From: Mesorhabditis belari
Taxonomy: Eukaryota; Nematoda; Chromadorea; Rhabditida; Rhabditidae
Direction: 5' to 3'
Length of the DNA: 64,000 nucleotides
Assembly (NCBI GenBank): GCA_958450365.1
Contig: CAUEEP010000916.1
Coordinates: forward strand, 62,001 to 126,000
Below, one piece after another: positions 54,724-64,000 of the stretch. How positions within the stretch are numbered: position 1 is the first letter of the stretch; each line of letters starts with the position of its first letter. A program made the position numbers and the translations under genes. Below the pieces are notes generated by a model. The model did not search any database. It was not told the DNA's origin and worked only from the letters and a program-made list of their open reading frames with translations.

Positions 54724-55432
54724 TTACTGTATTGAGTGGAGGAATATTCACACCTTTATTAAAACAAACTCGGCAAAATCTAATCAATAAACACGTCTTT
54801 AACAGTATCACAAAAAATAAAAAAAGGAAAATATTCTTGCAAGCCCGGGCATATACAAAAAATGATTTCCGTACTAAAACTTTTAAAGACATTCCTTATC
54901 AATTGATGCTCATGCTTAAATAAAGGCAAAATGGAGAGATAAAAATGTGGTGGAAGAGAATAATTTAAACGAGCAAACCACCGAATGACAAAACAGTTAA
55001 AATCACCGGAGAAAAATTATCAAACTTTTCTAACCGCCAAAGAAACAACATTAACACCACTCTATCAACGGAGAAAATTTGCACAGAAAAATGCGTGAAA
55101 GTTTTGTATTGAAAAATTAGGAGATGTCGATTACTGACCATAGCTTGAATGATCGATAATATTAACCTTCTATAAAATGACTAAATATTTACAACACGCA
55201 ACTTTGACTATTAAAGAGACTTGCGAAAGATGTAGAGATTTGTAATCTTTGCAGATGAAAATTTGTAACAATAAAAACATCGCTTTTGAAAGTAGAATGG
55301 AAGGCCCGCGTTGTGAGCAAAATGAAGAAGAACAAAAAGATGCCCGTTCAAACTAAAAAGAACAGTAACTGGTATTTACAAAGGATCATTGTTATCTCGG
55401 TTGTAAAAAGTCAAACTCAACTTACCAAAGTT

Positions 55433-58400
55433 TTACTGTTCTGAAACCGAATTCATATTGATGCGCAGTGGTCGTTCGTGCCTCCTCGGAGTCTAAAATT
55501 TGATAATTTTAAAGAAATACCAGTTTACAGTCTCAAACATTATTGTTTAAAGCTTACCGTTGACGAGACTGTTCGATCTTTAATACTAATTTGCTTCCGC
55601 TCATCTGGTGTCAATTTCTTCGGCTCTTCTTTAGAATCTCTGAAAGATTTGCTGTTTCATAAGAAACATTAATTAAATTACCTGTAGTAAAGAACTTTTC
55701 CGTGATTAGACGTAACACAGTTATCTCCCGAAATTAATGTTGGTCTCCAATCCGATTTCTCGAGTAAATCCAAGCGTGACTTCACAAATGGCCACTTGTC
55801 CCAACCGCCAGGCTTAAAATTTTAGCTAAATAAATTTTGTTGTAAAAAGTCTACCTCAACAAGCTCGATTTGATCAGTTGGAATTCCAGATCTCTTTGCG
55901 ATCGTTTCTTTCGTTGCATGAACGGGATCAGGCCACGCAGTTGGATTCACCTAGATGAATTTCAAGATGCGACAGCAAATTTTAAAGCCTTACAAAAATT
56001 TCTTCCATCGGTCCAAGCTCCATGCTTGAAGGTTTAAAACGGCGAATAAAGATCGAATCTCCTTCAGCATCAACAAGATCTTCTGGAAAAAAAGTGGTAG
56101 CCATTTTGCATGAAAACAGACTCAAACCTGGAATTAGTTGAAGGAAAACCTTTGAAAGCCATTGTTGGCCCCGCTTCTCTAGCGTTGAATCATTCAAAAG
56201 GCAAACAATTGCTCTGAAGCTGTTATCAAGGCATCGAATTCGTAACCTGAATCGAAGTTATAATTTTTAAATTTAAACCCAATAAACCTCTCAGAGGGGA
56301 GATTTTCTCCATATTGTGCCTGATAATATCGTCGGCAATCACCAATAAATGTCGACACAAGCGTTTCTTTCGAGGCAGGTATTTCAAAGAGTGGTTTCCA
56401 TTTTTCTCGCTAGAAATAAATAGTTAACGGCAAAACTTTTCGAAAACAAACATCAACTTCTTCAATTGAAAAGAGCGAAACGTGAATCAACTTCTCGTTG
56501 TCTTTCAATGGTGGTCTCAACAGGATCGAGATCTAAGCGTTTGCGATTTAAGAATCGATAAATCTTCTCACCTTGTTTACTGACTTGAAAGCCTGCTCCA
56601 CCGAATCGCTCATTTCACTGCTTGCACCACATTCGTATCCATTATCATTTTCCTATAAAAGTTATACATCATTTTGTCGAATAGTCCTTGTAAACCTCGT
56701 GATGCTTGAGAAGGACAAATTGTGTGGGCTCCATTTTTATTTTTTCCCCAATCCATGCCTTCAGCTTTGCGACAGTTATCCTTTTGTCCACATTAATTCG
56801 AAGCTCTATATTAAGCTCTATTTAAGATTGGTCCAACATAAAACTCACTGCTTCCCTCATTTTCAACGATGATTTGATCGCGATGAAGTTGCCACGGGAC
56901 CAAAGTACCACTTGAGCTGTCCGATTCATCGACAGTTGCAGCCTGAAATTTTATTTGCTAAACTGAAAGATACGAAATAGCAACAAACCAATGTATCCGT
57001 TTCGGTTGCAGGTGGAGTGAGATACGGATCTGGGTGCATTGTTGGTGGGTTTGCTGTCCATGATTTCATCTAGAAACCAAAGTTAAAAGCATGGTAAACA
57101 ACCAACCAAGAGACTATTCAATCCACCATGACCAACATCCTCCTCGCCACTATGATATCCGTCTCCATTCTCTGAGACGTTTGGGGACATCTAAAGATTC
57201 ATGATTAAAAACATGCAAACAGGAGAACTCAAGCTTAAACAAACAAAAAAAATACCTGCGGAGTATTATTGCAAAGACTGTCAATCGCCATCGCATCATC
57301 TCCATCAAGGGAGCTCGTTGAACTGGCACGTCCACTAGGGACTGCCGACATTGGATCATCGGTTGCCGCGGTCCCAACCTGAAAACCAAATTTAGTTTCA
57401 AATCTAGCCCAACCTATTTGCGCCTATGACAGCTCAGTCAAATCGCTAGAGAAGTGTTACTGCCGATTTGTGGTGAGCGATACGAAAAATTACCGATAAC
57501 GGCATCTCAATCGTTTGAGTTGTTTCCAAAGAGGGACCACTAGATGTAGAGCCCATTGGCAGCGATTGCACCTTTTGAATTTCATCTATAAAAAATTTAT
57601 CTAAAAAAAGTAAACAATTAAAATCAAAATAAAATACCAATCGTAGGAAGTTCGATAAAAAGCCTTGTCTCATGCTTTTTTCTTTCAAGTACAGCGTACA
57701 TTTTTGATTCCTAAATTTAGTAAATTAGAGGTGGCGAGTAAAAAGCAACCATCATTGGCTTCTTTCGATCTTCCACCACTTCGGGTGTGTTAGAGTCACA
57801 TCCAGGAATGCCGCCATCAATGAAAAGCTATAAAGGAATTAAACCAAGTTTTAAAAAAATGGACCTACATAAGCAGGGTCGCTCAGATAAGAAATGGCAT
57901 GCTGTGAAACGGTATCGCCAATTTGAGGAGCAGCAAAACTCATGTCGCTATTATAGCCTCTTTTTTCCGTCCAAAGTCTAAATCAATAAATTATATACCG
58001 TGTCACAAGTTCAATTGCCTTATGCATATAATTTCTAACATTCAGTCAACACGATCGTTACCTGAAATGCAGAAACTCGTGTTCCTTGACGCCAAAAATA
58101 CCGCCCAGTTTCTTCTTGACTTGTAAAGTCTAAAATAAAAAATGAGCCGTGCCAAAATGATGCATCAATACCGTTTCTTTGTAGTCAATTCCCGCTAAGA
58201 ACGTCGAAAAAATTTGCTCTTTCACAACATCAACACATACAATCTGAACCGTTTAATTTTACCTCAGATTTTTAGGGTAGTTTTTACCTGATACGTTTTC
58301 GGAGATTGGCTGAAGTTGCTGGTCTGCGTGAATTCCAATGGATAGAAGCTTCCGGTCGGTCTCTTGATGTCAAGTAAAAAGTACAACTCGGTGCGTAATT

Positions 58401-61364
58401 GTGGGTTATAGCCCCCAATAGGGATATGAGGCTCGAGAGTCTAAAAGTTCGCAGTAAGCCAAACTATTATACAAATGTCAATTTGAAAATTTTCTTCCTA
58501 AAAAAGAAAACTCCAAACCTGCGTAAGGTGATTCCTTGCAATGAACTCAGCCTGAATGTTCCACATGGGAGTACATTTCAGAAGCCGCAAGTTCTTTTTG
58601 TGCGATGACAAAGTGTCCTTCGGAGCTTCCGTATCAAAAAATTCAATGGCCTCATCGAGCAACGATCTAAACCACTAACTAAACATAAAGTTTAAACAAA
58701 ATTACCCAAGAGTCCGCACTTTTGGAATTTCTTTTTGAAAGACTCGATTAAAGTCCAGCGCATCACTTAGACCGGGTAAATTGAGTCGAACCGTAACCTA
58801 AACCAGTTGATTTCATTGTTGCTTATTGGAGGGTTAACCCACCTTGACAAGGCTAGCTTGGTATCTCAGCATTTCCTCACGTTCATCTTCCTGTCTTTTC
58901 CATCTAAATACAATCCATATTAGTAAGTCTCTAGAAAAAACGCTGCTTACTTGGCGGTTGAGTCATTGATGTGCCTCGGCAAATTTTCCGTTGTCAAAAA
59001 GGCTTCATTCTTTTGGGAAATCTAAACTTTTAAGATGACTGGCAGGTGCGCGATTTAAAAGTACCTTCCTATACATTAACATGTAGGCGTTCGCATTGCT
59101 GCTACTCCACGTAATTGTAGAGGTTCCAAACGAACGCATAATATCTTCAGGACTACAAAAGTCGACACGCGAATCGTTGAAGCAATACCATGATTGTTGG
59201 TCCATATTTCTAAACATCCGCATTTAGAGTCATCTCTACAGCTAATCATACTTGATGTAGGCAAAATAGTGGCCACCAGCGGCACTTCCGGCATGAACCA
59301 TCACCGAAAACAACTCGTAAACGTATTCGCCCTATCAATTTTAATTAGATAAACAAAATACAATGCAACCTCTTCTTTAATTAGTGCCTCAACCGCTTTT
59401 TGATCCAGCGATTCACCGGCGCGTACAGTTTGGTCCTTTTCATCATCGAAATTGGGCTTGTTGTCACCAACAAATGGATTCAAATTGAGAACGTCCGGAA
59501 AGGTCATTCTGAAAAAGTTCAGACTTACCATTATATTATTACCGTAGTTTCCTTTACATCATCACAAAGTTGCATTGCATAATTTAACAAAGATCTCACC
59601 TGTCGTTGAGCTTGATCCTATGCATCGTGTTGTAGTCGAAGTCAAATCTTTTCAGCTGTATTGTCAATAACTTCGGAAATTGAGTGATTCGTAGACCCTA
59701 AACAAAAAACACTTTCAATGCTTCCAAAATCTTCTTACTTTATGAGCATCTTGCTTTGCGTTGCAGTTCTCGCAAAAGTATTGATTGTTTCCATCGAGGA
59801 CTTCCGTTTTCACAAAAGCATTCAAGGCTTCTTCCTAAATTTTTTAATGCATATTTAAATACATAGTTATTTTTTATGGATTTCTATTCTTTCCATGTCC
59901 GTCTGAAAAGAAACAGGAAAAAGGTTTCCAAAAATGGGCACGCACATCAATCAGGGCTTAACTAGACTTTAGAGGGGACGCCTCTTTCCACCCATTGATC
60001 TTTCAATTGACTCATAGAAAAAGAAAACATATAATGATATTTGAGTACTATTCTGATTGTAGCTTCATTATTTAGCTTAAAACATACAACGCTGTGAAAA
60101 GCCCGTGTTGCACCAAATTCTCGAACGGCCAACGGAAGATCGAGAAAATAATCTTTACGACTATTCTCTTTTTTGCAAGCCAAACACTTCACAAAATCCT
60201 CCATCGAGCCTCTGAACTTAGAAATTTTATCATCAAAATAAAACGCAAACCGATAAAGTTCTTGAATCAATTTCTCGTGGTCTGTCGCCTTCCATCGGTG
60301 CTCGAGAGCGTCGAACATAAGGCGACAAAGTTCTTGAACGTCATGTTGATCATACGCTAAAGTTGATAGATATATTTTTTCGAAAAATAAAGCAACCTTC
60401 AGAGCTTGACCATCCAAAACTGTTTGTCAAATCTTTCGTCTCAAGCGAATCCTTATCCGTGGTCTAAAATGCTGTATACAAAACACATGAGTATGTTTTA
60501 ACCTGCAACAAAAGAAACAACTTCTGTATTTGGTATGGGATACTTCTGTCCTCGTCCTTTCCATTGTATTCCCAGCTAAATTTTTTCAATAAAAATTTTG
60601 CATGTAAAATACTAACCGATACATAGCATTTCGAAATTCAGGAGTCATGTAGAGTGTCTGGATAAGCGAGTTGAGGTAGCAGGTCATTGCCTGATTCACT
60701 AGCCCAACATAGCGATGCTGGTTTTCATCCATTGGAGGCCCCTAAAATAAATGTTGAAAGGTTTCAAAACTATTGAGCCAAATATTATTTACCGATTGAA
60801 CAATTTGTGGTAAAGTGGGTGCCGAAGCTGCTGAACTTGGTTCAGGAAAGGCGGGTAGTGGCTGCGTATCGGTGTCACAATTCTCGGCAGCAGCAGTCTA
60901 AAATAAAGGTAATAAAATAATGATATACTTATACAATGTTTATTCCAAAAAATAAAAATGACACCTACTTTTCTTGTAGCATCTGAATATGAAGGCAAGA
61001 GCTCAGTCGAGTGTTGAACAGGAGCATTTGACATTTCTAAAAAAATTAGATGAATTATCAGGGAAAATGGTGCGATGAGTGGCTTGTGATGTTTTTTCTA
61101 GATTTTAAAGCATTTAAGCAGGTAATACCAAAGAATGAGCAATGTTTTATGCTATAGCAATTTTATACTTCCAATTATCAAGAAAAAGCCTAGCAATACC
61201 TGTTTCTTGATAAGGCGGTGGATCGGCCGTTGGAGCGCCCGATGTCGAAGGAGCGCATGCCTTTGCCATAGTGTGATCCCCACCTAAGCATAAGTTTATA
61301 CAGTTTCCAAAAAATATAAACCTGGCAATCCGCCCTTGGTCAAGCTTTCGTCACCGTCCGTCAT
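55433..61364 (-). CDS. usp-47: USP47-type ubiquitin-specific protease, 1,238 aa, 39 exons
   Basis: The 39 exons begin 61364-61322, 61283-61200, 61036-60969, 60897-60793, 60741-60617, 60575-60503, 60463-60397, 60356-60251, 60211-60088, 59834-59739, 59697-59600, 59508-59370, 59331-59252, 59209-59065 and continue to the last, 55492-55433, all in phase. The catalytic domain holds [13 protein letters not shown] (nucleophile Cys121), [12 protein letters not shown], the zinc pairs [44 protein letters not shown] (His397) and WYCFNDSRV (Asn414/Asp415). Downstream are UBL-like regions and a C-terminal tail. It should cleave ubiquitin from substrates; in animals USP47 acts in base-excision repair and growth signalling. 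Human USP47 is somewhat longer. Introns are mostly 39-60 bp. It shares an upstream region with CWF19L1. Confidence 0.9.
60212..60250 (-). other. 39-bp intron inside the USP47 catalytic domain
   Basis: The intron runs from GTTTGCG to AAGTTCAG on the minus strand. Splicing it joins EELYR-type sequence directly to [10 protein letters not shown], as in USP47 relatives. Its length is a multiple of three and it contains no stop, so retention would insert 13 residues without breaking the frame. Confidence 0.7.
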
Positions 61365-61377
61365 CGTAGAGTAAGTT

Positions 61378-61379
61378 CT
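61378..61379 (-). promoter_or_regulatory. Likely trans-splice acceptor of the USP47-type mRNA
   Basis: AATTTCAG lies 13 bp before the start codon with no upstream coding frame, the usual place for spliced-leader addition in nematodes. Confidence 0.5.
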
Positions 61380-62093
61380 GAAATTAAAAAATGCTAGTTG
61401 TTTAAAATTAAGTATACGAGTAAAAAATCTACCTAATTTAAGAGTAACTAGTTTTCTTAAACTAGTTAAACTTTTGCCGACAGTAGGCGAAAGTTTTAGC
61501 GAAAGGAGAAGCTAAAAGTTACACTTCAGTCACGTGATTAGCGAAATGCTAAAGATAGACGTCGCGTAAGACAAATGATAAGATCGGGAAACAAAATGGA
61601 TGACTTAAGTGGTGGGGCTTGAGCATTCACGCGCGGGGGCACGAGGAGGGGAGCAGGGGGCAGAAAAAAAAGAAAGAAAATATGGGTGGGGGAAAGAGCG
61701 GGGCAGCCCCCGTACGTGCAACACAATGATTGTGCAGGAAAGCGACAACGCAGCTGTCCGCTCGCTGACGTTTTCATACTGAAATGAGTTTTAAAATGCT
61801 TATTTTCGGGGCAGGAGCTAGTGGGTGGGATTTTCGACAAGCTAAACTGGGTAACTTTACATAAAACGTGGACTTGATTTTAAACTATTAAAGGGGAAAA
61901 GAGCACTTTGAGGTTATATTTTCTTACCAAGTTTGGCTTTAAGCTTTAAAAAGACTACAATGCGGTTTTATTTTAAAGTTCCATAAAATTCCCCACCTCT
62001 TTCTGCAAATCTCATCGTTTTCTTGAGTTTTTGTTACTTCGTCCATTCAAGTTTTCACTAAAAATGAAAAAAATGTTAATATTTAATATTTTT
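61380..62093. promoter_or_regulatory. Divergent promoter region between the USP47- and CWF19L1-type genes
   Basis: About 700 bp separate the two start codons and no other gene lies between. At 61610-61720 there is a GC/purine-rich island (GCGCGGGGGCACGAGGAGGGG) unlike the AT-rich surroundings. An imperfect dyad around AACTAGTT is near 61448-61470. A shared bidirectional promoter is inference from layout. The minus-strand open frame at 61538-61840 has no gene-like features. Confidence 0.5.
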
Positions 62094-62095
62094 AG

Positions 62096-64000
62096 ATGGC
62101 GCCAACGAAAATCCTAACGTGCGGCGATGTAAATGGAAACTTTTACGCACTGCAAAAGAAATTGAACACGATTATCAAAAAGGTGAGTGTTTTTTGAAGA
62201 ACTGTGTGAAATAATATGCGTGGGTTCATTTTAAAATGCAACGGGTAATAACTTTGGATAATTTGGATAATTGATTACAAAGTGGAGAATGTTATAGAGT
62301 TAGACACCGGTGGCTTCCTAAGTTTTTAACGTTAGAACTGCTCAATGGTTCTTGTTTTTGATATTTTTTCCAGAAGAGTATCTGATTGTTAAGAATCGTT
62401 CCATTCTGTTAAAGTCCGTAAATCAGGTGTAAATTTTTGAATTGTTAACTCAAACTTTCTGTTTAGAGCGGCCCTTTCGACATGCTCCTTTGTGTCGGCG
62501 AGTTTTTCGGCGAAGACGATTCGATTAACGCGAAAATGATTGATGGACACATCAATTTACCCATTCACACGTATATTCTTGGTAAGGTTTTTTTAATTTT
62601 CATTGAAATGAATTACGGAACAAGGAGATTAGCTAAAGTGAAATATTGTGTAAACTTGGCAATTTTTTTATAGGCCCCTGCTGTCCATCGACTTCCTCTT
62701 ACTACCCAGAAGATAGCGCGGAAATCTCGTCAAATATTACGTTCCTTGGCAAAAGAGGGATTCTAAACACACCGGCTGGACTAACAATCGCATATGTTAG
62801 TGGTATTGAAGGTAACCTTAAAGTATAAATCAAACTTTAAATGGCATTTTTAGGACAAACGTCGAACATGGTGCAATTTAACATCGAGGATGTGATCGCA
62901 ATGCTGAAACCGGTTGAAGTGATGGGCGAATTCACTGGTGTGGACATATTACTAACAAGCGTTTGGCCAGCAGAGGTTTGTTCAAGTGGTATCTTGATCT
63001 CAATTTTTTTTTTCTAAGGTTGCAAAACATTCAACAAATCAGCCTCCAGAAGAAGTCGAAGGATCAAAGTTGGTTTCTCGACTAGCCGCAGGTATCTAAA
63101 AAATTTTTGGTAATTTACTATTTCTTTCTAGGACTCAGACCTCGCTACCATTTTGCTGGTGGAGCTATTCACTACGAAAGAAGCCCATACAGGTAAACCT
63201 CAACGTTATTTCTAACTCTTTTTATTTTGTTTAGAAACCATCGTGTAATTGTCGAGAAACAGCGTCATTGCACTCGCTTCATCGGACTTGCTCCAGTCGA
63301 CAATCCAGCGAAAGAAAAATGGATTTACGCTTTTTCTCTCCAGCCACTCAAAATCCTGACAAGGTGAAAAAAGTTGAAGTTATTATCATTTTTAATTTTA
63401 GAGAGGAGTTAATCGTACAACCACCTAACTCGACCGAGTTTCCATATATGGACATCCTGGAAGCTCAAGTTCAAAAGTTTGCTTGCGATTTTTAATAGTT
63501 CTATTTTTGCTCCAGGGAACGTGACGAAATGATGGGTAAACTAGAAAAAGATGGTAGTGCAAGAAATAATTTCTTCGATATGGAGACGGATATGAATAAG
63601 GACAACGATATTGGATCAAGAAAACGACAGAAAGAAGATTGGCAAAGCGGTAAGAAAATGATGCATCGAGATTAGTAGTGATGTTGAAATTTCTTTAGAC
63701 GCTCCTGCTGCTAAGCGAGAGCAACAACCATGCTGGTTCTGTTTATCGAATGTTGACGCTGAGAAGCATTTAGTGGTAAGCTTTGATGATTGTGTTAAAA
63801 TTTCAAGGATTATTTAAGTTATTCTTTACGACAAGTCACATAATTATGTTGTTTAGGTCTCGGTTGGAGCCAATTGTTATGCTGCGATGCCGAAAGGGCC
63901 ATTAACAGACGATCACGTTCTCATCTTGAGCATAGGTTATTTGCTTTTTAGTAATAAGTCTCTAACTAAATTTTCATTTTTTAAAAATTTAGTACATCAA
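62096..64000 (+). CDS. CWF19L1 homologue, 5' part (366 codons in window)
   Basis: Twelve exons: 62096-62182, 62467-62581, 62674-62811, 62854-62975, 63019-63091, 63132-63192, 63235-63363, 63402-63476, 63516-63649, 63699-63775, 63857-63935 and 63993 onward (cut by the window). The N-terminal metallophosphatase-like domain starts ILTCGDVNGNFYAL and has MLLCVGEFFGE, THFLG-type NITFLGKRGI, and VDILLTSVWP. It is followed by RYHFAGGAIHYERSPYRNHR and a CwfJ/HIT-like domain start CWFCLSNVDAEKHLV and DDHVLIL. The family links to pre-mRNA splicing and lariat processing (Cwf19/Drn1 relatives). An acceptor TTTTTAG abuts the ATG, consistent with trans-splicing. Exon 8 must end at CAAAA/GTTTGC to keep the frame. 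Confidence 0.92.

Noticed and set aside
1..64000. CRISPR arrays, bacterial operons or prophage
   Set aside because: None of the tandem repeats has CRISPR-like regular unique spacers, and genes contain spliceosomal introns throughout; the DNA is eukaryotic.

Overview
This is a window of nuclear DNA from a small invertebrate, almost certainly a rhabditid-type nematode. The reasons are short AT-rich introns (many of 39-60 bp) with a T-rich 3' splice signal and no long polypyrimidine tract, acceptor AGs directly before start codons (as expected for spliced-leader trans-splicing), small secreted-peptide genes of the nematode YGGWG type, and many short palindromic DNA transposons and minisatellites. 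I do not think it is C. elegans itself, but I cannot name the species from sequence alone.

Layout. 1-11,700 is repeat-rich: a 12-bp minisatellite, palindromic MITEs, a deleted Tc1/mariner copy, a Tigger/pogo relic holding a LINE tail, and orphan exons of small secreted proteins. 11,802-12,819 is a small cysteine-rich secreted protein. 12,840-22,260 is gene-poor, with one degenerate tRNA, several minisatellites and one inverted-repeat transposon (20,486-21,837). 22,262-25,340 is a large inverted duplication carrying four tRNA-Val(TAC) genes, two per arm. 27,981-28,642 encodes a Gly/Tyr/Trp/Arg-rich YGGWG-type peptide precursor. 31,667-33,496 (minus) encodes a second precursor rich in Pro-Trp-Gly-Met. 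35,131-49,818 (minus) is one 19-exon gene for an SLC7-type cationic amino acid transporter (697 aa). Its introns are packed with transposons, including a mariner and a 3.4-kb element with an intact 559-aa transposase-like ORF. 53,682-54,625 encodes a small charged protein of unknown function. 55,433-61,364 (minus) is a 39-exon USP47-type deubiquitinase (1,238 aa). 62,096 to the window end is the 5' part of a CWF19L1 homologue, transcribed divergently from USP47.

The most interesting item is the element at 45,457-48,877. Long inverted repeats flank an intact ORF with a D...D(CxxC)...HxH...E arrangement resembling RAG1/Transib or CMC-type transposases, and its termini (CCGTAAATACTG...) match three palindromic MITEs in this window. 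It is a candidate autonomous partner for that MITE family. Other items of note are nested insertions with readable empty sites, a predicted GC-AG intron, a 39-bp in-frame intron inside the USP47 catalytic domain, and a strong TAG-over-CAG acceptor bias.

Exon structures were assembled by hand from reading-frame continuity, splice sites and remembered family motifs. No database search or RNA evidence was available.
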